Shown here: positions 15,364 through 22,556 of the stretch, piece after piece
Layout of the letters: every line of letters begins with the position of its first letter
Position numbering within the stretch: the stretch's first letter is position 1
Origin: RGIG5057 sp964642045
Lineage (GTDB): Bacteria; Bacillota; Clostridia; TANB77; CAG-465
Length of the DNA stretch: 28,136 nucleotides
Assembly: GCA_964642045.1 (NCBI GenBank)
Contig: CAZXLZ010000012.1
Span: 1 to 28,136 of the forward strand
Direction of reading: 5' to 3'
Position numbers and translations under genes: made by a program
The notes under the pieces: model-generated
Told to the model about the DNA's origin: nothing
Database searches by the model: none
Seen by the model: only the letters and a program-made list of their open reading frames with translations

Positions 15364-15434
15364 AATTTCAACCTCTTTTTATATTGTTTGTATAAGTTTA
15401 AAAAATATGCAGAAAATACGTTTAGGTGATAAAA

Positions 15435-16076
15435 ATGTTAGTTGTTTTTTTTAGAGCTTTAATTTTATATATAGTTGTGTTTTTAGTTATAAGAATAATG
15501 GGAAAGAGGGAACTTTCAAAAATTCAGCCATTTGAGCTTGTAATTTTGATACTTGTAGCAGATCTTGCTTCTTCTCCGATGTCATCAAGAGGTATAAGTA
15601 TATTTGATGGTATAGTCCCTATATTTACACTTCTTTCTTGTTATATAATAATTACATTTTTTAATAAAACAAGTACAAAATTTCAAGAAGGATTATGTGG
15701 AAAAAATGTAGTAATTATACAGGACGGAAAGCTTTTAGAAAAAGAATTTAGAGAGCAGGAGTATACAGTGTCTGATATAATGTCTCAGCTAAGAGATAAA
15801 GATGTTTTTAAAATACAAGATGTAAAATATGGAATATTAGAAACTAATGGAATATTAAACGTAATAACTATGGATAAACAGGAAAATGGTTTGCCACTTA
15901 ATATTATAGAAGATGCAAAGATAAATTATATAAATATGAATTTACTTAACTTAACAGAAAAATCGGTAAATGATTTACTTAAACAAAAGAAGCTTAAGAT
16001 GAAAGATGTGCTTCTAGGTACAATAGATGAAAGGGGAGATTTTATCTATCAGCTTAAAGAGGAGGCAAATAAATGA
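15435..16076 (+). CDS. DUF421 (YetF-like) membrane protein
   Basis: The likely start is ATG 15435, which has AGGTG 6 nt upstream; a GTG at 15426 overlaps that site. The protein then has 213 residues. Residues 1-75 hold three membrane helices with the conserved RIMGKRELSKIQPFELVILILVADLASSPMS region. A soluble cytoplasmic DUF421 domain follows (GKNVVIIQDGKLLEKEFREQEYTVSDIMSQLRDKDVFKIQDVKYGILETNG). Members are found widely in spore-formers, and their function is poorly defined. The stop TGA overlaps the start of the next gene in an ATGA. Confidence 0.9.
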   Translation: MLVVFFRALILYIVVFLVIRIMGKRELSKIQPFELVILILVADLASSPMSSRGISIFDGIVPIFTLLSCYIIITFFNKTSTKFQEGLCGKNVVIIQDGKLLEKEFREQEYTVSDIMSQLRDKDVFKIQDVKYGILETNGILNVITMDKQENGLPLNIIEDAKINYINMNLLNLTEKSVNDLLKQKKLKMKDVLLGTIDERGDFIYQLKEEANK

Positions 16077-16453
16077 AGGATTTTATAGTATTATTAGTTA
16101 TTCTTATGTGTATAATAGGCATGGGAATGTGGCAGGTTTCATACCTTGGTGAAAGTAGTAATTATATAAAAACAGATTTAGCATATATTGACTATTACAT
16201 AAATTTAGAAAAATACAAAGAGGCTGAACAAGAAATAAAAAGAGTAGAAAATACATGGGATAGTATAAAAGATACATGGGGACTTTTTATTCATCATGAA
16301 GATATTGAATATATAGAAATTGCAATAGATCAGATAAAATCATATATAAAAGATGAAGCTAAAGAAGATGCAAGAGCAGAAATTGCAGGACTTATTTCAA
16401 ATATAGACTATACTGTTGAATGTGAAAAAATAAAACTCGAAAACATATTCTAA
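16073..16453 (+). CDS. DUF4363 membrane-anchored protein
   Basis: This 126-residue protein has one N-terminal helix (residues 4-22) and an extracytoplasmic helical domain. That domain carries the DUF4363-type pattern of alternating charged helices: ENTWDSIKDTWGLFIHHEDIEYIEIAIDQIKSYIKDEAKEDARAEIAGL. It is translationally coupled to the DUF421 gene through a 4-nt ATGA overlap and has GAGGAGG as its ribosome binding site. The pair is a known neighbour set in Clostridia and probably forms one membrane complex (inference). Confidence 0.85.
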   Translation: MKDFIVLLVILMCIIGMGMWQVSYLGESSNYIKTDLAYIDYYINLEKYKEAEQEIKRVENTWDSIKDTWGLFIHHEDIEYIEIAIDQIKSYIKDEAKEDARAEIAGLISNIDYTVECEKIKLENIF

Positions 16454-16457
16454 AAAT

Positions 16458-16486
16458 TTGAATAATATATACATTTATGTTATAAT
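16458..16486 (+). promoter_or_regulatory. tmRNA promoter
   Basis: TTGAAT (16458-16463), 17 nt, then TATAAT (16481-16486), 11 bases before the 5' end of the mature RNA. Confidence 0.75.
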
Positions 16487-16496
16487 GTATATATAC

Positions 16497-16862
16497 GGGG
16501 GCGTAAGGTTTCGACGGCTATTTTGATACATGAATTGCAAGTAGTGGATGGTTGCTTTGGCCACTATAAAAAAGCAAGTTAAATTTAAACGCAGATAATA
16601 GAGAATTTGCACTTGCTGCTTAATTTTTTTAAGCAGCTTGCTACTTAGAGTTTGCTAGAGGCTCTTTTTGTAGCATCATTTATCTAGCTAACAAGTTAAA
16701 GTCTTTGGTTACTGGATTTTAATGGTATTTTTAGTAACTAAACTAGAGCATGTTTTGGTGCACATTAGATTGCTTTAGTTTTATTTTAAATGTGTACTAA
16801 ACTTGTAGATATTCATGAGGATGAATTTTCGGACGCGAGTTCAACTCTCGCCGCCTCCACCA
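16497..16862 (+). ncRNA. ssrA: tmRNA (one-piece transfer-messenger RNA)
   Basis: The 5' end GGGGGCGUAAGGUUUCGAC and the 3' end CGCCUCCACCA form the alanyl acceptor stem (seven pairs, one G-U) with an encoded CCA. The T-arm GAGUUCAACUCUC lies just before it. The tag reading frame runs 16591-16623 and encodes ADNREFALAA followed by UAA, so the peptide added to stalled proteins would end in the protease-recognised ALAA. The RNA rescues ribosomes on broken messages together with SmpB, which is not in this window. Length is 366 nt, within the usual range. Confidence 0.97.
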
Positions 16863-17169
16863 AATTTTAACCTTGATATTTTTTGTAATCTCAAGGCTTT
16901 GTCAATATTTCTAAAAAAAGATGAAGTCTTGATTTTATGTCTAGTAGAATAGATTTGAATATTTTTATATCTCTGCATGGCTTTTTAGTTTTACACTTTT
17001 TTTATAAATCTTGTTTATAACTTTTTCATTGAAGAAACCTTTTTATAATATACCAATATATTATTTTATATACAATCTTCATATTTTATTTTCTATATTT
17101 CTATTCTATCATCAAGAAATTAAATATATAATAAAAATAATATAATATTAGTATGGTCAGGAGAGAAAA
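16863..17169. other. Intergenic region downstream of tmRNA, no gene seen
   Basis: About 307 bp of very AT-rich DNA. A weak hairpin, CCTTGA (16871-16876) with TCAAGG (16891-16896), may help end the tmRNA transcript. A TATAAT at 17141-17146 may be the -10 box for the next gene, but no convincing -35 is visible. I looked for a duplicate of the tmRNA 3' end as an attachment site and saw none in the window. Confidence 0.5.
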
Positions 17170-17538
17170 ATGAATAAAAAGATAGGAAAAATTACTAAAA
17201 AAGTGATAGAAACATTAGAATTAGATATAGAAGAAGATACACCAATTTTTATAAGTGAAAGAAACATAGAACATATAAAAAATAAACATTATAAAGATTA
17301 TGAAAAATATTTTAATCAAATTTGCAATATTATTGAAAATCCAACTTATGTTGCAAGGCATCCTGATAAAACTTCAATAGAGTACATAAAACAATACATC
17401 CTTAATAATGAATATGTTCTAGTTGCAGTTAGGGTAAGTAGTAATAATGTAAATTTTGCTAGAACAATGTTTGTTATGACAGAAAAGAAAGTTGAAATTT
17501 ACAAAAATATGCGGATATTTCAAAAAAATATAATTTGA
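17170..17538 (+). CDS. PBECR3-like (barnase/EndoU/colicin/RelE-like nuclease fold) protein
   Basis: This 122-residue soluble protein has the pattern I associate with PBECR3 domains of phages and mobile elements: FISERNIEHIKNKH, DYEKYFNQICNIIENPTYVARHPDKTSIEYIKQY, VLVAVRVSS and FARTMFVM. His34/His40-type and Arg residues could form an RNase active site, but catalytic assignment is inference. It may be a toxin-like RNase; no protein antitoxin is adjacent. AGGAGAG lies 5 nt before the ATG. The structured RNA at 17570-17710 starts just downstream under its own promoter. Confidence 0.6.
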   Translation: MNKKIGKITKKVIETLELDIEEDTPIFISERNIEHIKNKHYKDYEKYFNQICNIIENPTYVARHPDKTSIEYIKQYILNNEYVLVAVRVSSNNVNFARTMFVMTEKKVEIYKNMRIFQKNII

Positions 17539-17563
17539 CAAATAAAAAAATGTATGCTATAAT
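17535..17563 (+). promoter_or_regulatory. Strong promoter of the structured RNA
   Basis: Perfect TTGACA (17535-17540) and TATAAT (17558-17563) with a 17-nt spacer and a TGC extended -10. This is the best promoter in the window. It overlaps the last bases of the PBECR3-like gene. Confidence 0.85.
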
Positions 17564-17569
17564 TAAGCT

Positions 17570-17710
17570 AAGCATAATATATTAATAGAAAGCTCTGAGG
17601 TCGGAACAGGCAGCCGACACCCACGTAAGTGTTAGGAGATGTAGAAAGGTCAATCTACCTAGCTTTCTGACTATAAGTGGGAATAGATGTAAAAGTCTAT
17701 TCTCTTTTTG
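17570..17710 (+). ncRNA. Structured non-coding RNA, family not recognised
   Basis: No open frame fits between a consensus promoter and a terminator, but the sequence folds well. An outer stem pairs 17587-17594 with 17661-17668 (AGAAAGCT/AGCTTTCT). Inside it are a GTCGG/CCGAC hairpin (17600-17604 with 17614-17618), a CAC-GTAA-GTG hairpin (17622-17631), and a GTAGA/TCTAC hairpin (17641-17645 with 17654-17658). CCCAC (17620-17624) can alternatively pair with GTGGG (17677-17681) outside the outer stem, forming a pseudoknot. It lacks the GGUCAGG and GGAAGCAGC blocks of SRP RNA and does not look like 6S RNA or RNase P. It could be a regulatory RNA or a riboswitch with a terminator ahead of the DUF3841 gene. 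Confidence 0.7.
17681..17709 (+). terminator. Terminator of the structured RNA
   Basis: GAATAGA (17681-17687) pairs with TCTATTC (17696-17702), followed by TCTTTTTG. The 5' base of the stem is shared with the GTGGG arm of the possible pseudoknot. Confidence 0.75.
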
Positions 17711-17866
17711 TATGTAAAATGGAGGAAATTTTATAATACTGATTTTACATATAATATGATAATCAGTTATGCTTTAAATATTTATAATACAGTAATGTTT
17801 ATATTTTTACATTTTAAACATTTTGTAAAAATCAAAATATATGTTAAAATTATAACGGTGATAAAA

Positions 17867-18541
17867 ATGAAATTAGTTACTTTTCAAACTTTTGATGCTT
17901 TAAAGAACCTTATTAATAATGGTGAATTAATTTGTGATGAAAATTACATTAACTTAGAAAAATCAGGCTTAGCATATAAATGGGTATTAGAAAAAATGAA
18001 TAAGGTAGTCAAAAATAATACTAAGGCTAAATATCCAATATGGTGCTGGGCTAAATGTTATAGTGGAATTTGTCCACCAAAACATAGAGGAGAAAAAGTT
18101 AAAGGATTTGACGTCAAAATAACATTTAATAAGCCTGAAAAAGATGTCTTTATAACAGATTTTAGAAGATATTCTTTTCTTTTAAATAATATGTATATTC
18201 CTAATACGTTAAGAGAAAAAGAACAATTCTTAAACAAAATGAAAAAACTAAATATCACATCAGAAGAATTGAAAATGTATGCAAGAACTGATAAAGATAA
18301 CTTTCATAGGGAAGATAAAGAGTATTTGCAGCTTTTAAGAGAAATAAGAAAAACTTTTGATAGGTGTATAACAAAAGATAGTGATATTTTACAGGGGTGT
18401 ATTTGGAATATAAAACTATCAGAAGTAGAAAATATAGAGATTTTGCCAAACGATGGATATACATATGGATCATTAAATTATAAAAGAAGTAATGGTAAGA
18501 GAATAGATTGGCAAAAAGATTATTATAAATTATTAAAATAA
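17867..18541 (+). CDS. DUF3841-family protein
   Basis: The open frame reaches back to 17708, but its first 53 codons run through a low-complexity leader. ATG 17867 with GGTGAT just upstream starts the recognisable family sequence, giving 224 residues. It opens MKLVTFQTFDALKNLINNGELI, continues with YKWVLEKM, YPIWCWAKC, a GFDVKITFNKPEKDVFITDF core, and a SEVENIEILP ending near ILQGCIWNI. This matches my memory of DUF3841, a small family of unknown biochemical function found next to mobile or accessory genes. No catalytic residues can be assigned. It ends just before a terminator at 18580-18614. Confidence 0.75.
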   Translation: MKLVTFQTFDALKNLINNGELICDENYINLEKSGLAYKWVLEKMNKVVKNNTKAKYPIWCWAKCYSGICPPKHRGEKVKGFDVKITFNKPEKDVFITDFRRYSFLLNNMYIPNTLREKEQFLNKMKKLNITSEELKMYARTDKDNFHREDKEYLQLLREIRKTFDRCITKDSDILQGCIWNIKLSEVENIEILPNDGYTYGSLNYKRSNGKRIDWQKDYYKLLK

Positions 18542-18579
18542 GCTTTAAATAACTATGAAATTGAAATATGACTCATAGA

Positions 18580-18614
18580 AAACTCGAACTTTAAAAAATA
18601 TAAGGTTCGAGTTT
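18580..18614 (+). terminator. Terminator after DUF3841 gene
   Basis: A 10-bp perfect stem (18580-18589 with 18605-18614), extended by A-T pairs and followed by TTTCATTGTTTTT. Confidence 0.7.
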
Positions 18615-18699
18615 CATTGTTTTTAATTTTATGATATAATAGGCTTGCAAAATAAATTAAAATTATTTGAAAATAGCTATTAAGGAATGTGTGAAAAAT

Positions 18700-19119
18700 A
18701 TGATATATAAAGGATATAAGATTAGAGTTAGATGTATAGATTGAGAGCAAATAAGTTTATTAGACAAGTATTGGAGCTTATTTACTTCACATATTGAATC
18801 AAAAAAGTTAATTGGTTTAGGTATGAATTGGACAGAAGACTATTTATACTTTGATTATGCTATGGGAGTAATAGATGATGAAGAGACATTAAATAAAATA
18901 AAGTCTATTGATTTTTCTAATTCAAATTTTGATACTGAATATATTGAAATTAATTTACCTAATTTTCAAAATTGGGAAACATTTAAGGGAAAAGAAAAAG
19001 ATTTAAAACAAATATATGAAGAAGACATTGATTGCTATGAAAGACTTTATGGTTATGAACTAGAGTATATTGATGATAAAGGTAATTTAGAAATTAAAAT
19101 TCATTTCATAGATAGTTAG
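18700..19119 (+). pseudogene. GyrI-like (effector-binding fold) gene interrupted by an in-frame TGA
   Basis: From ATG 18700 the frame encodes MIYKGYKIRVRCID, hits TGA at 18742-18744, and continues in the same frame with EQISLLDKYWSLFTSHI to a proper stop at 19119. A shorter open frame from ATG 18823 (98 residues) covers only the second part and has no good ribosome binding site. The pattern LGLGMNWTEDYLYFDYAMGV, then FQNWETFKGK and YGYELEYIDDKGNLEIKIHF, resembles the GyrI-like/AraC effector-binding fold, which binds small hydrophobic ligands. If TGA is a mutation of CGA or TGG, the intact protein would be 139 residues. Other genes here end in TGA, so recoding is unlikely. Confidence 0.6.
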
Positions 19120-19203
19120 TAATTAAAAAAATATATTTTATGATAATATTTATTAAATTAAAAGGAAATATATTATAATAAAAATAATTAAAAGGAGAAA
19201 TTT

Positions 19204-20013
19204 ATGTGCAAATTTTCAATAATTATTCCATGTTACAATGAGGAAAAATATATAGAGAGATGTTTAAATAGTATATTTAATCAGACTTTAGATAAAGAAA
19301 AGTATGAAGTTATAGTAATTGATGATGGTAGTGATGATAAATCAGTAAATATAATTAAGAAGTTTGATATAAAATTATTTAACTCAAAAAGACTGGGAGC
19401 TGGTGGAGCAAGAAATATAGGCTTAGATAATGCAAAAGGAGAATATATTATTCTTCTAGATGCTGATGATTATTTATATCAAAACGATATATTGGACAAA
19501 CTAGATAAAAAGTTGGATAATCAAGATATAGTATTTGTTAAATGTAAAGAAATATTAAATGGTATAGAGAAGGTTATAGAAGAAGATAGTAAAAATACGT
19601 TAGAAGAACAAATATATAAGTCTAGTCACTTTTGCCTAACATTAAAATGTTTTAAAGCTAAACTTGCACATGATATAAGATATAAAAATAAGAGTTATCA
19701 CGAAGATATTTCATTTACAGTAGAATTAATGTGTAAAGCTAGAACATTACTGTATTTTGATGAAGCATTATATGTATATTATAAGGAACAAAATACATCA
19801 ACAATAGATAATTATTCTGTGAAAAAAGCTTTAGACTTTTTGATGCAGACATTAGAGTATTTAAATTTTGCTGATAAATACAAAGATAAAAAAGCTTCTT
19901 TAATTAAGAGGATAGAACAAGAGGGATATACAGATAAAATAAATAAATTAGAAAATTGGGTTAAAAATGATAGACCATACTCATATAAAGAGTTTTTAGA
20001 TAATGGAAAATAA
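19204..20013 (+). CDS. Family 2 glycosyltransferase
   Basis: This 269-residue GT-A fold enzyme transfers a sugar from a nucleotide-sugar to an unknown acceptor. It shows the N-terminal FSIIIPCYNEEKYIERCLNS strand-helix, the nucleotide-binding DDGSDD (40-45), GAGGARNIGL (65-73), and the metal-binding DADD (86-89) in YIILLDADDYLY. HEDISF later in the protein is a candidate for the general base region (ED motif). There are no membrane helices, so it is cytoplasmic. AAAAGGAG precedes the ATG. Neighbours are unrelated and no cell-envelope sugar cluster is present, so its product cannot be guessed. Confidence 0.9.
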   Translation: MCKFSIIIPCYNEEKYIERCLNSIFNQTLDKEKYEVIVIDDGSDDKSVNIIKKFDIKLFNSKRLGAGGARNIGLDNAKGEYIILLDADDYLYQNDILDKLDKKLDNQDIVFVKCKEILNGIEKVIEEDSKNTLEEQIYKSSHFCLTLKCFKAKLAHDIRYKNKSYHEDISFTVELMCKARTLLYFDEALYVYYKEQNTSTIDNYSVKKALDFLMQTLEYLNFADKYKDKKASLIKRIEQEGYTDKINKLENWVKNDRPYSYKEFLDNGK

Positions 20014-20062
20014 GATTTAGATAAACTATAAATTTGTAATTATTATTTAGGGAGGTAATATT

Positions 20063-20719
20063 ATGAAATGTAATATTAAATATATTGATAATAATAAAGA
20101 TGTAAGTTATTGGTGTTTATCTCATAAATCGATTGCTAGAAGCCAAGAAGGCATTCCTACTAGCTGTGAGTGTAAGTATAAAGAAAGATATGAAAACATT
20201 GTAAAGATGGAAAAGCAAGATATAAATAGTATAAAAATAGTGTATCCTGATTTAAAGAAAGATACTAATGTAAAGTTATATATAAATGATAAAGAATTTA
20301 ATGGAATACTACAAATAGAAAATAGTATAATCGATTTAAAGGACTATGGTGGACTAATGCTTTCAAAACTAAATAATGTAAATTTAGAGACAAGCAGTTG
20401 TAAGTATTGCTCTATGAAACATACTGATAATGGGAAATTTGCCTATACTAAGCATAGTACACACTTATGTATTTATTGTGGACATTTGTATGATGTAGAA
20501 AAAGCAAATATAGGTAATGAACTAGCACTTTATTTTGATTTTCCAAATATTAATTTAAAAGATAATGTAGTGGTAGTTGGTAATAAATGTGAACTAGTGT
20601 ACGACATATTTAAAGGAAATTTAACAATAAATGGAACTTCTTGTGATAAGTTAGTAATAGATAATAATGAAATAAGTTTGGTAGAATATTTAAATAGTGC
20701 TCTAAAAGATGAATATTAA
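20063..20719 (+). CDS. Cys/His-rich protein of unknown function
   Basis: This 218-residue protein has two likely metal sites. The N-terminal one is Cys18/His21 with Cys35/Cys37 (WCLSH and CEC). The central one is Cys113/Cys116/His120 (CKYCSMKH) followed by His131, His134, Cys136, Cys139 and His141 (the KHSTHLCIYCGH segment). The remainder is beta-rich (VKLYINDKEFNGILQIE, VVVVGNKCELVY, GNLTINGTS). I do not recognise the family. It is cytoplasmic by sequence. GGGAGG precedes the ATG, and it lies 49 nt behind the glycosyltransferase gene, so they may be co-transcribed. Confidence 0.7.
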   Translation: MKCNIKYIDNNKDVSYWCLSHKSIARSQEGIPTSCECKYKERYENIVKMEKQDINSIKIVYPDLKKDTNVKLYINDKEFNGILQIENSIIDLKDYGGLMLSKLNNVNLETSSCKYCSMKHTDNGKFAYTKHSTHLCIYCGHLYDVEKANIGNELALYFDFPNINLKDNVVVVGNKCELVYDIFKGNLTINGTSCDKLVIDNNEISLVEYLNSALKDEY

Positions 20720-20722
20720 TTA

Positions 20723-20751
20723 TATACATTTTATAACATATATGATATAAT
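20723..20751 (+). promoter_or_regulatory. Probable promoter of the MazG-Nudix operon
   Basis: TATACA (20723-20728), 17 nt, then TATAAT (20746-20751). The -35 match is weak (4 of 6). Confidence 0.45.
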
Positions 20752-20782
20752 ATAACAAATTATTTTTTAGGAGGAAATCGAT

Positions 20783-21139
20783 ATGATGAGTCAGAAAGAG
20801 CTTCATGGCTTGTTAGATAGGAAAAATAGCCTTGATGATGTGCAAGATTATATAAAAAAAGTAATAGACATAAGAGGTTTTGGAGAGCAAAAAGTAGAGC
20901 AAGAATTACTTCTTTTAACAGAAGAAGTAGGAGAGCTTGCAAAAGCCATTAGAAAAGACAAAACAGATATGTGTATTGATAAGAATAAGATAAAAAATTA
21001 TGATACAGTAGATAGTGAGATAGCTGATGTATTTATAGTTTTAACATCTATTTGCAACACTCTTGGAATAAACCTATATGATGCTGTTTACGCAAAAGAA
21101 AAAGAGAATGTAGAAAGGACTTGGAAAAATGACAAATAA
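20783..21139 (+). CDS. MazG-like nucleotide pyrophosphohydrolase
   Basis: This 118-residue all-helical protein has the MazG signature. A first acidic helix TEEVGELAKAI (Glu47, Glu48, Glu51) and a second SEIADVFIVL (Glu79, Asp82) together hold the Mg2+ ions that hydrolyse NTP or dNTP to the monophosphate and pyrophosphate. The length fits single-domain MazG-like proteins. It probably clears abnormal or excess nucleotides. AGGAGG lies 8 nt before the ATG. The gene overlaps the following Nudix gene by 11 nt, and the two form one operon with a related job. Confidence 0.85.
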   Translation: MMSQKELHGLLDRKNSLDDVQDYIKKVIDIRGFGEQKVEQELLLLTEEVGELAKAIRKDKTDMCIDKNKIKNYDTVDSEIADVFIVLTSICNTLGINLYDAVYAKEKENVERTWKNDK

Positions 21140-21728
21140 GGAAATTCTTGATAAAATAAAGAGCCTTTCTGATAGTGAAAAAAGAGCTATTCCATATGTA
21201 GAGCTTGTAAGTATCATAAAAAGGCTTTCAAAAGATGAAATTATTGATCTTGCAAATATAATTGGTTATCATGTGTTCATAAGAATGTGCATGGGAGAAA
21301 TAGGGCATATGGTACCTATAATTCAAAATGGTGCAGCTGCAATAATTGTAAATGAGAAAAAAGAAATACTTCTTCAATCAAGAGCTGACAGAGATAAATG
21401 GGGACTTCCAGGAGGATGTCAGGCTATAACAGAAAGTCTTGAAGATACTGTAATTAGAGAAGTTAAAGAAGAAACAGATCTTAATGTAAAAAAAGAGGAT
21501 TTAAAGTTAATTGAAAGTGTATCAGGAGAAAGTAGAAGAAATGACTATCCAAATGGTGATACAGTTTTCAACAATACCAATTTATACTACATAGATAAAT
21601 ATACAGGAACTCTTAAATGGGATGATGAATCAAAAGAGATGAAATTCTTTAGTATTGATAATCTTCCAGAAAATCTAATGGATAAAGATTTAATTGATGT
21701 GTACATAGAGAAAATGATAAAGAAGTAA
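21129..21728 (+). CDS. Nudix hydrolase with N-terminal helical extension
   Basis: This protein has 199 residues. The first ~60 are a helical extension (KEILDKIKSLSDSEKRAIPY, IIKRLSKDEIIDLANIIGYH). The Nudix domain follows, with its box at 95-118: GGCQAITESLEDTVIREVKEETDL, in which Asp replaces the usual final Gly. The metal ligands REVKEE are intact. The domain resembles the protein at 10894-11373 (shared WGxPGG and YPNGD). It overlaps the MazG gene and its AAGGA site lies inside that gene, so the two are translated together. Substrate unknown. Confidence 0.88.
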   Translation: MTNKEILDKIKSLSDSEKRAIPYVELVSIIKRLSKDEIIDLANIIGYHVFIRMCMGEIGHMVPIIQNGAAAIIVNEKKEILLQSRADRDKWGLPGGCQAITESLEDTVIREVKEETDLNVKKEDLKLIESVSGESRRNDYPNGDTVFNNTNLYYIDKYTGTLKWDDESKEMKFFSIDNLPENLMDKDLIDVYIEKMIKK

Positions 21729-21736
21729 TAGCAAGT

Positions 21737-21784
21737 AAAACCAGAAAATATAAGTTTTAATAACTATATTTTCTGGTTTTTTTA
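21737..21784 (+). terminator. Terminator of the MazG-Nudix operon
   Basis: A perfect 16-bp stem (21737-21752 with 21765-21780) followed by an eight-base T-run. Confidence 0.9.
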
Positions 21785-21822
21785 GATTGTATTATTATAT
21801 ATGTAAAGCTATTATATTAATA

Positions 21823-21856
21823 ATATCTTGATAAATATTTACTTTTGTGATAGTTA
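21823..21856 (+). promoter_or_regulatory. Promoter of the amidotransferase-kinase pair, shared 32-bp element
   Basis: Bases 21823-21854 match 24093-24124 with one mismatch in 32. Within it, TTGATA (21828-21833) and TAGTTA (21851-21856) are spaced 17 nt with a TGA extended -10. ATAAATATTTA makes an almost palindromic box overlapping the -35. Confidence 0.6.
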
Positions 21857-21920
21857 TTATATATGGTATGTTATAAATTTCATGTAATAAAGTGAAAAGT
21901 TAGGAAAGGTGTAGATTATA

Positions 21921-22547
21921 GTGGATATAACAAAAAATGTTTTAATATTTTCAGATAGAAATTGTGATAGGTACGTAAAGGGCTGTCAGATAGTTGGATT
22001 AAATCCAATAGTTAGTGATAGTTTATCTGATTTATCATCGTTTGATGGATTAATATTAGTAGGTGGAGGAGATATAGATCCAGAGCTTTATGGACAAGCT
22101 AATATTAGTAGTGTAAAGATTGAAAAAGAATTCGATAGGAAATGTATAAAGTGTTTAGACTATTTTACTAAAAATAACAAACCTGTTTTAGGAATATGTA
22201 AGGGAATGCAGTTAATCAATGTATATTTTGGTGGAACTTTAAAACAAGATATAGCTAATCATAAATTCACTGAAAAGATGCATGCTCATAAGGTTATATG
22301 TAAAGGTGATTCTCCATTAATTAGTTATTATGGAAATGAGTTTGAAGTTAATTCTTTGCATCATCAATGTGTTGATAAAGTAGGAAAAAATATTGAAATA
22401 ATAGCTGTATCTGAAGATGATGTTATTGAAGGAATAATGAAGGATAATATTATTGCTGTACAGTGGCATCCAGAAAGATTACTAAATAATGATTTTAATA
22501 CATTAGAAGGTAAAAAAATATTTGAAATATTTAAAGAATTATTTTAG
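21921..22547 (+). CDS. Class I glutamine amidotransferase-like hydrolase (peptidase C26, PuuD-like)
   Basis: This 208-residue protein starts at GTG 21921; no in-frame ATG lies close to the GGAAAGG site. It has the C26 signature DGLILVGGGDIDPELYG (42-58), the nucleophile elbow GICKGMQ with Cys93, SLHHQ at 145-149, and QWHPE with His183 and Glu185, a full Cys-His-Glu triad. PuuD-type enzymes hydrolyse gamma-glutamyl amides such as gamma-glutamyl-GABA. The usual Arg in GICRGxQ is Lys here. No synthetase or putrescine gene is near, so the physiological substrate is open. The kinase gene follows after 9 nt. Confidence 0.85.
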   Translation: MDITKNVLIFSDRNCDRYVKGCQIVGLNPIVSDSLSDLSSFDGLILVGGGDIDPELYGQANISSVKIEKEFDRKCIKCLDYFTKNNKPVLGICKGMQLINVYFGGTLKQDIANHKFTEKMHAHKVICKGDSPLISYYGNEFEVNSLHHQCVDKVGKNIEIIAVSEDDVIEGIMKDNIIAVQWHPERLLNNDFNTLEGKKIFEIFKELF

Positions 22548-22556
22548 GAGTAGTAT

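Noticed and set aside
16840..16862. Attachment-site duplication of the tmRNA 3' end
   Set aside because: I looked for a second copy of the last ~20 bases downstream and did not see one in the window.
17570..17710. SRP (4.5S) RNA
   Set aside because: A GGTC...GGAACAGGCAGCC stretch first looks similar, but the conserved GGUCAGG and GGAAGCAGC blocks in their proper hairpin are absent.
18742..18744. TGA read as tryptophan (alternative code)
   Set aside because: Well-supported genes in the window end with TGA, for example at 16074-16076 and 25577-25579, so TGA is a stop here.
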